NCBI GenBank assembly: GCA_964395095.1 | Contig: CAYMZZ010000001.1 | Span: 310,001-374,000, forward strand | Direction of reading: 5' to 3' | DNA: 64,000 nucleotides | Origin: CAYMZZ01 sp964395095 | GTDB taxonomy: Bacteria; Bacteroidota; Bacteroidia; Chitinophagales; Chitinophagaceae | Part shown: in pieces, positions 1 through 8,643 of the stretch | Layout of the letters: each line of letters opens with the position of its first letter | Numbering within the stretch: the stretch's first letter is position 1 | Notes under the pieces: generated by a model | Database searches by the model: none | The model's input: only the letters and a program-made list of their open reading frames with translations | Told to the model about the DNA's origin: nothing | Made by a program: the position numbers and the translations under genes

Positions 1-284
1 CAGTGATGGGTGGAGAACAGGCCGCGAAAACCCTTCTGCAGATTCAGGTGGCCGGTATGAAGGCCAAAGGAAAAGAAGTGAGCGCCGAAGAAGAAAACCG
101 CCTGCTTAATGAAATCAAGTCGCGCTACGACGCGCAAACTTCGCCCTATTACGCCGCGGCACGCCTTTGGGTAGATGATATTATTGATCCCATGCAAACG
201 AGGCTGGTAATTGCCGAAGGCATTGCCGCCGCCAACCATAATCCCGATATCCCTGAACTGAAACTGGGCGTTTTTCAAACCTGA
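1..284 (+). CDS. Acyl-CoA carboxylase beta subunit (methylcrotonoyl-CoA carboxylase-like), C-terminal fragment
   Basis: The window opens inside this gene; the first full codon is at 3 and about 93 C-terminal residues remain. The start of the visible part (VMGGEQAA) and the later ARLWVDDIIDP, DTRLV-like and short GVFQT-type ending match the carboxyltransferase beta subunit of biotin-dependent acyl-CoA carboxylases. The closest remembered match is methylcrotonoyl-CoA carboxylase beta, which acts in leucine breakdown, because that subunit ends in a GIF-type tail. Propionyl-CoA carboxylase beta is an alternative. The stop is 5 nt from the RNase HI start, so the genes are probably co-transcribed. 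The 5' part is outside the window and the substrate cannot be settled here. Confidence 0.85.
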   Translation, partial: VMGGEQAAKTLLQIQVAGMKAKGKEVSAEEENRLLNEIKSRYDAQTSPYYAAARLWVDDIIDPMQTRLVIAEGIAAANHNPDIPELKLGVFQT

Positions 285-289
285 ACCCC

Positions 290-760
290 ATGAATATTAC
301 CATGTACACCGACGGCTCCTCGCGCGGCAATCCCGGCCCGGGTGGTTATGGCACGATCCTGATGGCCGATAAAAATCGGAAAGAACTATCGGCCGGCTAT
401 AAACTCACCACTAACAATCGCATGGAACTGATGGCCGTGATAGCCGGACTGGAAGCACTCAAAAAGCCGGGCATGAAGGTGGCCGTGTATTCCGACAGTA
501 AATACGTGGTGGATGCCGTGGAAAAAGGTTGGTTGCGCAAATGGATCCAAACCCATTTTGCGGGTGGCAAAAAAAATAAAGACCTCTGGATGCGCTTTCA
601 TCGTCTTGCGCAGCAGCATGAGGTTCGATTTCGCTGGGTAAAGGGCCATGCCGACAACCCCTTCAATAACCGATGTGATGAGCTGGCTACTACCGCCGCC
701 GATGGGCATCATTTACTCGACGATGAGGGATATTTGGCAGAGAATAGCATGCATAAATAA
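290..760 (+). CDS. rnhA: Ribonuclease HI
   Basis: A 156-residue ribonuclease H of typical length. It cuts the RNA strand of RNA-DNA hybrids in the cytoplasm (R-loops, primers). The four acidic active-site residues are visible: Asp8 in YTDGSSRGNPGPGG, Glu46 in NNRMEL, Asp69 in YSDSKYVV, and Asp130 in NNRCDELA. The conserved His in KGHAD is His120. The basic handle region (KWIQTHFAGGKKNKDLW) is also present, which is the substrate-binding type of RNase HI. It follows the carboxylase gene by 5 nt, and its TAA shares one base with the ATG of the next gene (TAATG at 758-762), so translation is probably coupled. Confidence 0.97.
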   Translation: MNITMYTDGSSRGNPGPGGYGTILMADKNRKELSAGYKLTTNNRMELMAVIAGLEALKKPGMKVAVYSDSKYVVDAVEKGWLRKWIQTHFAGGKKNKDLWMRFHRLAQQHEVRFRWVKGHADNPFNNRCDELATTAADGHHLLDDEGYLAENSMHK

Positions 761-1404
761 TGAAGACACTTGTTTCCTGGAGTGCAGGCAAGGATTCCTG
801 TTACGCACTCATGTTGGCAAAGCAGCAAGGCTATGAGCCTGGCGTATTGCTCAATGTAATGAACGAAAGCGGCCAGCGTAGCCGCTCGCATGGCTTACCC
901 GAATGGCTATTGCGTAAGCAGGCCGGGATGATGGGATTACCCCTTCACCTGATCGCCAGCTCCTGGAACGATTATGAAAGAAATTTTGTCGCCGCGCTGA
1001 AGCACCTGAAACAACAATACACATTAACCCATGCTGTTTTTGGCGACATCGACCTGCAGGCCCATCGCGACTGGGAAGAAAAGGTAACAGCCGAGGCGGG
1101 GTTGACAGCCCTTCTTCCATTATGGCAAAAAGATCGAAAAGCCCTGCTTTTGCAGATGCTGGAGGCCGGCATTGAAACCATGATCGTTAGTTGCAACGCC
1201 ATCATGGGCCCTTCCTATCCTGGAAGGATCCTGAAACCCGCCATCATTCCCGAGCTTGAGGCACTGGGGATAGACCCCTGTGGCGAAAATGGTGAATTCC
1301 ATACCGTAGTGCTCAATTGCCCCCTATTCAGCGAAAAAATTGAAGTTCAGCCGATCGGCCGACAGGAACACGAAGGGTACTGGTTCCTCGAGCTGGCCCC
1401 CTGA
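760..1404 (+). CDS. PP-loop ATPase of the diphthine-ammonia ligase (DUF71) family
   Basis: A 214-residue protein with an N-terminal PP-loop (SAGKDS, residues 8-13), the motif that binds ATP in N-type ATP pyrophosphatases. The later motif GENGEFHT (about residues 174-181) is a hallmark of the Dph6/DUF71 family. In eukaryotes and archaea this family amidates diphthine on EF-2. Bacteria do not make diphthamide, so the bacterial substrate is unknown and I give no symbol. The start overlaps the rnhA stop by one base. A likely intrinsic terminator lies about 85 nt downstream, so this gene probably ends the operon. Confidence 0.88.
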   Translation: MKTLVSWSAGKDSCYALMLAKQQGYEPGVLLNVMNESGQRSRSHGLPEWLLRKQAGMMGLPLHLIASSWNDYERNFVAALKHLKQQYTLTHAVFGDIDLQAHRDWEEKVTAEAGLTALLPLWQKDRKALLLQMLEAGIETMIVSCNAIMGPSYPGRILKPAIIPELEALGIDPCGENGEFHTVVLNCPLFSEKIEVQPIGRQEHEGYWFLELAP

Positions 1405-1489
1405 TGCCCTATTTCCGCTCAATTGAGTCAACCTATTCGGCCGTTCATCCTTCCTAACGATTCCACGGCCGCTCCTTATGCTACCTTGT

Positions 1490-1516
1490 GCCGCAAAATG
1501 CGGCGCCCTTTTTTTT
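1490..1516 (+). terminator. Intrinsic terminator after the carboxylase/rnhA/DUF71 operon
   Basis: GCCGCA (1490-1495), loop AAA, then TGCGGC (1499-1504), followed after GCCC by eight T (1509-1516). The stem is a perfect 6 bp and GC-rich. It sits between the DUF71 gene and the sigma-factor promoter. Confidence 0.6.
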
Positions 1517-1569
1517 GCACGCAATGGGGGTAAAGCCTCCGTGGGTTGTTATGTACAAAAGAAGATCGA

Positions 1570-1602
1570 TTGGGGGCGGCCGTACATCGAACAATTAGTT
1601 TG
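1570..1602 (+). promoter_or_regulatory. Bacteroidota-type promoter for the ECF sigma gene
   Basis: TTG at 1570-1572, a 22-nt spacer, then TTAGTTTG at 1595-1602. The second element has one mismatch to the Bacteroidota -7 consensus TAnnTTTG. It ends 12 nt before ATG 1615 and supports that start over the in-frame TTG at 1546. Confidence 0.45.
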
Positions 1603-1614
1603 GAACCAACCGGA

Positions 1615-2184
1615 ATGGATTTGGCGGAACAGGCGTTAGCCGGACTGCTCGCGCAGCAGGATGAAATGGCTTTCGAGCGCGTCTTTAAGGAACACTTTAA
1701 GTCGCTGCACGCCTATGCCTGCACTATTCTCAACGACGAAGCCAATGCTGAAGAAATGGTGCAGCAGGTATTTTTCAAACTATGGGATCGTGCGGCTCAT
1801 TTACAAATTGCCGGCAGCGTGACCGCCTACCTCTATCGCTCAGTATATAATGAGTGTCTTAATTTCCTGAAGCATCAGAAAGTAAGAGCCCGGCATCAGC
1901 TACATGTAGCGTACCGGGCAAAGCAGAGTGAACGCCGTGCCAATGAGATTTATACCGATCCCGATCTCGTGAAGCGAATCCGGGAAGCGCTGGAAAGCCT
2001 GCCCGAACAATGTCGCACCATCTTCCAGATGAGCCGCTTTGAAGATCTGAAATACCGGGAAATTGCCGACCGCCTGCAGTTGTCGGTAAAAACAGTGGAA
2101 AATCAGATGGGTAAAGCCCTGCGCCTGATGCGCGCCAAACTGATTGAATTTATGAGCCTCTTACTCTTTATTATAAACCATTAA
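1615..2184 (+). CDS. ECF-type RNA polymerase sigma-70 factor
   Basis: A 189-residue ECF sigma factor. Region 2 is seen in FKEHFKSLHAYA, the DEANAEEMVQQVFFKLW segment (core RNA polymerase binding) and YLYRSVYN. Region 4 is LPEQCRTIFQMSRFEDLKYREIADRL followed by SVKTVENQMGKAL, the helix-turn-helix for the -35 element. The reading frame is open upstream to a TTG at 1546, but ATG 1615 places MDLAEQALAGLL at the N terminus, as is usual for this family, and lies just after a promoter-like sequence. FecR, an STN protein and a TonB receptor follow, so it probably controls the uptake cassette in response to an outer-membrane signal. Confidence 0.93.
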   Translation: MDLAEQALAGLLAQQDEMAFERVFKEHFKSLHAYACTILNDEANAEEMVQQVFFKLWDRAAHLQIAGSVTAYLYRSVYNECLNFLKHQKVRARHQLHVAYRAKQSERRANEIYTDPDLVKRIREALESLPEQCRTIFQMSRFEDLKYREIADRLQLSVKTVENQMGKALRLMRAKLIEFMSLLLFIINH

Positions 2185-2227
2185 GAACTGCCACCTGAAT
2201 CAGAACGAGTACCATATCGATGATATA

Positions 2228-3178
2228 TTGCTGGTGAAATACCTGCTCAACGAAGCCAGTGAACCGGAGCAAAAGCAAGTAAGCCAATGGCTGAAAGCGG
2301 ATGGTGCCAATCAGCGCTATTTTGATGAGCTGGCAAAAATATGGCAGAAAAGCCGCGAGCTGGCGGCCTCCAGCGAGGTAGATGTAAACGCCGCCTGGAA
2401 CCGTTTCCGCAGCCGCGTACAGGTGAAAGAAACAGCTAAACCGGGTGCCACAGGAATCTTTCGCCGCTTCTGGAGGGCCGCGGCGGCCGTTTTACTGTTG
2501 CTGGCTATCGGAACCGGCGCCTGGTGGTGGACGCAACGCGGTCCAAAAGTGGAAATGATCAGTTTTACCACCCAAAACCTGGCCTTATCCGATACGCTGC
2601 CCGACGGGTCGGTTGTCGCGCTCAACAAGGGATCCCAACTGCAGTACCCCACGAAGTTTGAAAAGAGCCAACGAACCGTGCATTTAAATGGGGAAGGATT
2701 CTTCTCCGTTCAACCCGATACAAATCGCCCCTTTCTGATTAAGACAGGTGAAGTTACCATCACGGTATTGGGCACCTCCTTCAACGTGAAAGAACAAAAC
2801 GGGTGGGTGGAAGTGGTAGTGGAAACCGGTAAAGTGCGGGTGCAAAAAGCCGATGAGTTTTTAATATTATCCGCCGGACAAAGAGTAATCGTTAGCGATA
2901 GTACCAACTGGACAAGCGCCCCTTTGCCACAGGAAGACCAACTGCACCAATACTATCGCACCCGAAGCTTTGTGTGTGATAATACGCCACTCTGGCGCCT
3001 GGCCGAAGTGTTGCAGGAAGCATATGCCATTGAAATTGTATTCGCTAATCCGGCCTTGCGAGACCTTCGATGGGATGTAACGATAGAAAACGAATCGCTG
3101 GAGCAGGTGCTGAACCTGATACAGGCCACTTTTGATATTACCATTGAACGGGAAGGCGACCGTGTTATATTCCGATAA
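2228..3178 (+). CDS. FecR-type anti-sigma factor
   Basis: A single-pass inner-membrane regulator of about 316 residues from TTG 2228. It has an N-terminal cytoplasmic segment (VKYLLNEAS...), one membrane helix at about 81-101 (FWRAAAAVLLLLAIGTGAWWW region) and a periplasmic FecR domain with LPDGSVVALNKGSQLQYP, GEGFFSV and VLGTSFNV, then a DUF4974-like C-terminal part (NTPLWRLAEVL ... VIFR). It holds the sigma factor until the receptor signals. The conserved reading frame (NQNEYHIDDILLVKY) extends upstream of the TTG to a CTG at 2195 with no ATG or GTG, so the real start is probably non-canonical. The gene starts 10-43 nt after the sigma stop. Confidence 0.92.
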   Translation: MLVKYLLNEASEPEQKQVSQWLKADGANQRYFDELAKIWQKSRELAASSEVDVNAAWNRFRSRVQVKETAKPGATGIFRRFWRAAAAVLLLLAIGTGAWWWTQRGPKVEMISFTTQNLALSDTLPDGSVVALNKGSQLQYPTKFEKSQRTVHLNGEGFFSVQPDTNRPFLIKTGEVTITVLGTSFNVKEQNGWVEVVVETGKVRVQKADEFLILSAGQRVIVSDSTNWTSAPLPQEDQLHQYYRTRSFVCDNTPLWRLAEVLQEAYAIEIVFANPALRDLRWDVTIENESLEQVLNLIQATFDITIEREGDRVIFR

Positions 3179-3187
3179 TCACAGACG

Positions 3188-5011
3188 ATGAAGAATTTAG
3201 TTTACCGCAGTCTTTTGGCAATGCTACTATTTCATTTCGCTTCACCCCTGGCAGCGCAGGATCTGCTTTCGCGTACCATCAGCCTGCAGGTGAAGCAGCA
3301 AAGACTGGATCATGTGCTGGAGATCATCAGCAACCAGGCTAATTTTTATTTTTCTTATAATTCGAGGCTGGTACGAAAAGACAGCCTCGTAGATGTGGCC
3401 GTTAGCAACCAACCCGTTCGCAAGGTACTCCATCAATTGTTTGGGGTCGGATACGAATTCCGCGAAAGCGGGCAATACCTGATCATTCGCCGGGCCCCGA
3501 TCAACATCCATATTGTTACGCGAAAAGCGGTGAAAGAAGATCGTTTCTATGCCGTAAGCGGCTATGTGTACGATGCATCTACCGGCATACCGCTTTATAA
3601 TGCCAGTGTGTATGAAAAACAATTGCTCAGTGGCGGCCTCACGAACACGGATGGCCATTTTCGCTTACGCCTGAAGTCGGGCCGTGCCAACCAGGCCACC
3701 ATTACAGTAAGTAAAGAATTTTATGAAGACCGCAGCGTGGTCATCGAAACCAAACACGACCAGGAGCTGCAACTGACGCTTCAGCCCTTTGAAGCGCCCG
3801 ACCAAACGGTTATCGTTTCGCCCGATGATTACCTGGTAGACACCAGTTCGGCCCCCGAACCCCCAACAGTGCCTAGACCCGCTTTGCCTGATAGTGCCAC
3901 CGTACAAAAAACAAGACTGGGAAGCCTCCTGCTTTCCGCAAGTCAAAAAGTACAAAGCCTGAACCTGAAACATTTCTTCACCAGCCGTCCCTTCCAGGTA
4001 TCGGTTGTACCCGGTGTGAGTACGCATGGGAAATTAGGCTCACAGGTAATCAATAATTTCTCCCTCAATATATTCGGCGGATTTACTGCCGGAACCAATG
4101 GTGCTGAAATCGGTGGCCTTTTCAATATCAACCAGAAAAATGTTCAATACTTCCAGGCTGCCGGCGTATTCAATATTGTCGGAGGCAGCATGAAGGGTAT
4201 GCAGGTAGGCGGGGTAACCAACCTGGTATTGGGTCCCGTAGCGGGGTTCCAGTCATCCGGTGTTGGCAACTATGTGCGTGGGAATTTAACTGGTATGCAG
4301 GTGGGCGGGGTTTATAATCATGTTACCGATAGTATGCGCGGTTTCCAGGTAGCGGGCGTTGGCAATTTCGTCCGAAAATCAAGCGCCGGTGTGCAGGTGG
4401 CGGGCGTTATCAATATCAGTAACGACGAAAGCAGAGGTGTGCAAATAGCCGGTGTATTCAACTATACGAGAAAACTGAAAGGCGTGCAGTTTGGATTAAT
4501 AAATATCGCGGACTCATCAGATGGCTACAGCATTGGCCTGATCAATATTATCCTGAAAGGCTACCACAAGCTGAGCTTATCCAGCAATGAACTGATGTGG
4601 TATAACGTAGCTTTCAAAACCGGTAGCCGCAAATTCTATAGTATACTGATGGCCGGCATGCACCCCGAAAAAGACCAGAAGCTTTACGCCTTTGGCTATG
4701 GACTGGGCACCGAACAATACCTGGTTCGAAAAAAATGGCTGAGCCTGAACCCGGAAATTAGCTCACAATATCTCTATCGTGGCAGTTGGGATTATCTCAA
4801 CCTGCTCAACCGGGCACAACTGAATATTGGCTTTCATATAGGAAAGCATTTCGCCATTTATGGCGGGCCCGCCTATTCCGTCTTTGTTTCCGATCAGAAA
4901 AATCCGGTTGATGGATACCAGTTTCCATTACCACAAAAAGGCAAGACCTATTCCTACAGCGACCGTGTGAGCGGTTGGCTGGGATGGAATGTGGGCATTC
5001 ATATATTTTAA
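3188..5011 (+). CDS. STN / carboxypeptidase-regulatory-like protein with GVxN repeats
   Basis: A 607-residue exported protein. Residues 1-23 form a signal peptide (cleavage LAA/QD). An STN domain (about 25-102; FYFSYNSRLV, VLHQLFGVGYEFRESGQYLII) follows; in TonB receptors this domain signals to FecR. Next come a carboxypeptidase-regulatory-like domain (about 121-200) and a Pro-rich linker (220-236). Residues 288-455 hold about eight imperfect 21-residue repeats built on GxQVxGVxN (for example MQVGGVTN, FQVAGVGN, VQIAGVFN). The C-terminal 150 residues look like beta-strands. There is no plug or 22-strand barrel, so it is not a transporter. It starts 9 nt after fecR, so it is likely the signalling partner in the cassette. 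The repeat function is unknown; a surface beta-solenoid or barrel is a guess. Confidence 0.8.
   Translation: MKNLVYRSLLAMLLFHFASPLAAQDLLSRTISLQVKQQRLDHVLEIISNQANFYFSYNSRLVRKDSLVDVAVSNQPVRKVLHQLFGVGYEFRESGQYLIIRRAPINIHIVTRKAVKEDRFYAVSGYVYDASTGIPLYNASVYEKQLLSGGLTNTDGHFRLRLKSGRANQATITVSKEFYEDRSVVIETKHDQELQLTLQPFEAPDQTVIVSPDDYLVDTSSAPEPPTVPRPALPDSATVQKTRLGSLLLSASQKVQSLNLKHFFTSRPFQVSVVPGVSTHGKLGSQVINNFSLNIFGGFTAGTNGAEIGGLFNINQKNVQYFQAAGVFNIVGGSMKGMQVGGVTNLVLGPVAGFQSSGVGNYVRGNLTGMQVGGVYNHVTDSMRGFQVAGVGNFVRKSSAGVQVAGVINISNDESRGVQIAGVFNYTRKLKGVQFGLINIADSSDGYSIGLINIILKGYHKLSLSSNELMWYNVAFKTGSRKFYSILMAGMHPEKDQKLYAFGYGLGTEQYLVRKKWLSLNPEISSQYLYRGSWDYLNLLNRAQLNIGFHIGKHFAIYGGPAYSVFVSDQKNPVDGYQFPLPQKGKTYSYSDRVSGWLGWNVGIHIF
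4049..4552 (+). repeat. GxQVxGVxN coding repeats
   Basis: About eight imperfect repeats of roughly 21 codons inside the STN-domain gene. The core Gly-x-Gln-x-x-Gly-Val-x-Asn is kept while the connecting residues vary, so selection seems to act on protein structure rather than on DNA sequence. Confidence 0.75.
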
Positions 5012-5126
5012 CAGCAAAATCTGGCAAACAGCATAGGGGTCTTACCAGGCTTAGTTGTTATGCATGCAAAGGCGCAAAAATTCAGCAGCGCCGAAGATGT
5101 ATAACCTGAGTAAAGAAATTCCCGTC

Positions 5127-7478
5127 ATGCAAACAAAAACCTTATCCATTCTAGCATTCCTTATCCTGTTCATGTTGAATACAACAATTGCCCAGAACCC
5201 TGCCGGAGTAATCCGCGGTACGGTTACCGACCAGGTATCCGGCCTTCCGCTGGGCGGGGCCACTGTTACCCTGGTCAACGAAAACCTGTCATTGTTCACC
5301 GACAGCGCTGGCCAGTTCCGATTTGTTGATTTACCCTTGCGCAGCTATCGCATTTCTATCAGTTATGCCGGCTACAATTCGGTGCAGCTCGAAGCGGTTA
5401 GCGTTCAGTCGGGCAAGGAATTGGTGCTCAGCTTGCCGATGGAAACCGCCATTCGCATGGAAGCGGAAGTGCGCCTAAAAACGCGCAGCCGACGCAATCA
5501 ACCCATCAACGACATGAGTCTCGTGAGTGCCAGAGCGTTTACGGTAGAAGAAACGCAGAAATATGCCGCAGCCGTCAACGACCCATTACGCATGGCCACG
5601 GCATTCCCCGGTGTGATGTCGGCCGATGATGGTATGAACCAGATCATCATTCGCGGCAACTCCCCCACGGGTTTGCTTTGGCGCATGGAGGGCATGGATA
5701 TTCCCAACCCCAACCATTTCAGCAATGCAGGCGCCACGGGTGGCGGCATCAGCATTCTGAGTGCACAGCTACTGGCCAACTCGGATTTTGTTACAGGCGC
5801 CTTTGCCCCTGAATACGGCAACGCGTTAAGCGGGGTATTTGATCTGAAACTGCGCAAAGGCAACAATGAAAAAAAAGAATATACCGTACAGGCGGGTGTG
5901 CTGGGCCTCAACCTTGCGGCAGAGGGACCCTTCTCCAAAAAATACAAGGGTTCATACCTGGTCAACTATCGCTATTCCACGCTTAACCTGTTGAATAAAG
6001 TAGGCATCCTGCCAGATGAGTCTTCCACCAATTTCCAGGACCTGAGTTATCATCTTTACCTGCCCGCCGGTAAAGCGGGCCACTTCACGGTCTTTGGCTT
6101 TGCCGGGCTCAGCAAAGATCGTGACCGGGTGGAGGCCGACAGCAATACCTGGAAAGAGCGGTCGGACCGGTCGCAATCAGAGTTTGTTTCCAATACCGCC
6201 TATACGGCCCTAACCCATCAGCTCAGCCTCAGCAACCGCGCCCGCCTGGAATCCGGTATCGGCTATGCCATCACTCGCAACGGATTTGATGAAGACCTGA
6301 TGGACTATGACTATAACCTGCAAAAAAACTTTCGCGACCGCTACCTTACCCGCAAATGGAATATCAAATCTGCGATCCATTACCGGATCAATCCACAATG
6401 GCAATTGCAGGCAGGTGGGCAGGCTACGCGCATCTCCTTAAACTATTATCAATTGATGGCCGAACATGAAGGATTTCCTTTGGAAGAACGCATCAACAGC
6501 CGCGAACAAACTTATACCCAGCAGGCTTTCGTGCAGGCAAGATCAAGGTTGTCGCAAACAATAACCCTTACCGGAGGTCTGCATTACCTACGCTTATCCC
6601 TTAACGGAACAGACGCCATAGATCCGCGGCTGGCTTTGCGCTGGCAGTTGAATGAGCGATCAACGCTGGGGCTTGCCTATGGTTTACATAGCCAGATGCA
6701 GCCGCTGGGCGTATATTTTGCACAAGCCAGCGATGGGCAGGGTGGTACCACGATGGTGAACCGTAACCTGGATTTCACGCGTTCGCACCATTTTGTCGCC
6801 AGCTATCAGTATCGTTTAAACACAGCCTGGCTCCTGAAAGCAGAAGCCTATTACCAGCAGCTTTTCCAGGTGCCGGTTGGAATTAAATCGGGCTCCCGCT
6901 TCAGCACCCTCAATATTCTCGACGATTTTATCAGCGACCCGCTGGCCAATAGCGGTAAAGGCCGCAACTATGGGCTCGAGCTTTCGGCCGAGCGCTATTT
7001 GCGAAACCAGTTTTATTTCCTGTTTAGCCAGTCAGTTTATCAATCCAAATACACCGCACAGGATGGCGTGGAGCGCAATACGCGGTTCAATGGCAACTAT
7101 ATTTCCACGCTGGTAATGGGTCGCGATTTTGTGTCTTATCGCGGAACCCGCAAATGGGGGATCAATCTCAAAACGGTATTGGCTGGTGGGCAAAGAACCA
7201 CACCCATCGATCATGCGGCCTCGCAGGCGGCCGGCTATACCGTATTCGACGAAGACCGATCCTATTCTCTACAAAACCCGGCTTATTTCCGTACCGACCT
7301 TCGACTGAGCATTCAATGGAACCGAAGCCGCCAAAGCTCCACCCTGTCGCTGGATATTCAAAATGTCAGCAATCGGCTGAATGTGTTTGCGCAGTGGTAT
7401 GATCCGGATAAGGGAGAAGTGGTGACGCTTTATCAGTCGGGACTGATACCGGTATTGAATTGGAAGATAGAGTTCTGA
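5127..7478 (+). CDS. TonB-dependent outer-membrane receptor with N-terminal carboxypeptidase-regulatory domain
   Basis: A 783-residue outer-membrane receptor counted from ATG 5127. That start gives a signal peptide with cleavage TIA/QNP; the open frame reaches 5055 but adds no export signal. A regulatory-like beta-sandwich (about 25-110; IRGTVTDQVSGLPLGGATVTL) precedes a plug domain (NDPLRMATAFPGVM ... NQIIIRGNSP ... GMDIPNPNHFS) and a barrel that ends in an aromatic strand (VLNWKIEF). It imports a ligand across the outer membrane with TonB energy. The ligand is not evident, and there is no SusD partner. It lies 115 nt downstream of the STN gene and is probably the target of the upstream sigma factor. 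Confidence 0.92.
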   Translation: MQTKTLSILAFLILFMLNTTIAQNPAGVIRGTVTDQVSGLPLGGATVTLVNENLSLFTDSAGQFRFVDLPLRSYRISISYAGYNSVQLEAVSVQSGKELVLSLPMETAIRMEAEVRLKTRSRRNQPINDMSLVSARAFTVEETQKYAAAVNDPLRMATAFPGVMSADDGMNQIIIRGNSPTGLLWRMEGMDIPNPNHFSNAGATGGGISILSAQLLANSDFVTGAFAPEYGNALSGVFDLKLRKGNNEKKEYTVQAGVLGLNLAAEGPFSKKYKGSYLVNYRYSTLNLLNKVGILPDESSTNFQDLSYHLYLPAGKAGHFTVFGFAGLSKDRDRVEADSNTWKERSDRSQSEFVSNTAYTALTHQLSLSNRARLESGIGYAITRNGFDEDLMDYDYNLQKNFRDRYLTRKWNIKSAIHYRINPQWQLQAGGQATRISLNYYQLMAEHEGFPLEERINSREQTYTQQAFVQARSRLSQTITLTGGLHYLRLSLNGTDAIDPRLALRWQLNERSTLGLAYGLHSQMQPLGVYFAQASDGQGGTTMVNRNLDFTRSHHFVASYQYRLNTAWLLKAEAYYQQLFQVPVGIKSGSRFSTLNILDDFISDPLANSGKGRNYGLELSAERYLRNQFYFLFSQSVYQSKYTAQDGVERNTRFNGNYISTLVMGRDFVSYRGTRKWGINLKTVLAGGQRTTPIDHAASQAAGYTVFDEDRSYSLQNPAYFRTDLRLSIQWNRSRQSSTLSLDIQNVSNRLNVFAQWYDPDKGEVVTLYQSGLIPVLNWKIEF

Positions 7479-7566
7479 CGCGTGAGGCGTGAGACGTGAG
7501 GCGTGAGGCGTGAGACGTGAGGCGTGAGGCGTGAGACGTGAGGCGTGAGGCGTGAGGCGTGAGACG
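7479..7566 (+). repeat. 7-nt tandem array, unit GCGTGAG/ACGTGAG
   Basis: About twelve units of 7 nt (GCGTGAG, with ACGTGAG variants at every second or third unit) starting directly after the TGA of the TonB receptor. The complementary unit CTCACGC appears in arrays at 51705-51730 and 59159-59201. There is no opposing arm here before the assembly gap. Confidence 0.9.
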
Positions 7567-7570
7567 GCTT

Positions 7571-7866
7571 AGATAAATATCCTAAACATCCAAATACCCA
7601 AATACACAAATACACAAATACTCAAATACACAAATTCACAAATTCACATATACCCAAATACACAAATACCCAAATACNNNNNNNNNNNNNNNNNNNNNNN
7701 NNNNNNNNNNNNNNNNNNNNNNNNNNNNNNNNNNNNNNNNNNNNNNNNNNNNNNNNNNNNNNNNNNNNNNNNNNNNNCAAATACACAAATTCACAAATTC
7801 ACATATACCCAAATACACAAATACCCAAATACACAAATACCCAAATTCACAAATTCACAAATCAAA
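7571..7866 (+). repeat. 8-nt array, unit CAAATACA, interrupted by an assembly gap
   Basis: Runs of an 8-nt unit (CAAATACA, CAAATACC, CAAATTCA variants) on both sides of a run of N. No spacers, so not CRISPR. With the 7-nt array before it, it fills the roughly 400-bp space between the TonB receptor and the lipoprotein at 7880; I see no gene there. The true length is uncertain because of the gap. Confidence 0.85.
7678..7777. other. Assembly gap (100 N)
   Basis: Exactly 100 N inside the CAAATACA array. A round number usually marks a gap of unknown size, probably caused by failed assembly through the repeat. Confidence 0.98.
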
Positions 7867-7879
7867 AAACACTATTTCC

Positions 7880-8599
7880 ATGAATCATTTCCTGAAAATT
7901 CTCCCTTTCGCCGCAATCGCTCTTCTGTTTCTTAGCTCCTGTGAAAAAGTAGTTGGCGAAGGGCCGGTTGTAACACAGGAACGTGTGTACAGCGATTTTA
8001 ATTCAGTAGAAGTCAACATCAGTGGCAACCTGATCTATTCCCGCGGAAATGAATACAAGCTGGTGCTGCATGCCCAGCAAAATATTCTCGATATTATACA
8101 AACCCGGGTAGAAGGCAATGAGCTGCTGATAAAGTTTCGTGATGGAAAAAATGTGCGTGCACATGAGGAGATCGACATAGAGCTGGTTACTCCGGATCTA
8201 AACCGAATGAAGCTGGCAGGCTCTGCCAATGTGAAACTGGAGGGACCGGTAGAAGCCGATAATCTCGAACTTCGCCTCAGCGGCTCGGGGAATATTATTG
8301 CTGAAGAACTCGATATCAGCGGAGAGCTTTACGGCCACCTGTCTGGATCCGGCAATATCGAAATTCAATCGGGGCAGGCAAATTCTACCCGATTCCGGCT
8401 GAGTGGAAGTGGTAATATTACTGCCGACCAGGTGGTTGCCGCCAACAGCAATGCCGAAATAAGCGGATCCGGCAATATCCGCCTGCAGGCAACGGGCCAG
8501 CTAAGCGCTAAGATTTCGGGAAGTGGTTCCATCTTTTACAGAGGCACACCCCAGGTAAGCGTGCAGATAAGCGGCTCTGGTTCCGTGAGAGCCCTATAG
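7880..8599 (+). CDS. DUF2807 (head GIN domain) lipoprotein
   Basis: A 239-residue lipoprotein. The signal peptide ends in a lipobox LSSC with Cys21 as the lipidation site. The rest matches the DUF2807 / putative auto-transporter adhesin head GIN family: an N-terminal strand set (FNSVEVNISGNLIYSRG) followed by a right-handed beta-helix with repeated SGSGN turns (LSGSGNIIAEE, LSGSGNIEIQ, LSGSGNITAD, ISGSGNIRLQ, ISGSGSIFY, ISGSGSVRAL). The family is common in Bacteroidota with unknown function. It ends before a 61-nt palindrome shared with the convergent gene at 8704. Confidence 0.9.
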   Translation: MNHFLKILPFAAIALLFLSSCEKVVGEGPVVTQERVYSDFNSVEVNISGNLIYSRGNEYKLVLHAQQNILDIIQTRVEGNELLIKFRDGKNVRAHEEIDIELVTPDLNRMKLAGSANVKLEGPVEADNLELRLSGSGNIIAEELDISGELYGHLSGSGNIEIQSGQANSTRFRLSGSGNITADQVVAANSNAEISGSGNIRLQATGQLSAKISGSGSIFYRGTPQVSVQISGSGSVRAL

Positions 8600-8643
8600 G
8601 GAAACATAACAGACCGATCCCGCACCAAACCCTTCTCACTAAC

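Noticed and set aside
7636..7836. ORF crossing the N run on the minus strand
   Set aside because: It depends on unknown bases and low-complexity repeat translation.
7571..7866. CAAATACA array as a CRISPR array
   Set aside because: The unit is 8 nt with no spacers, and no cas gene is nearby.
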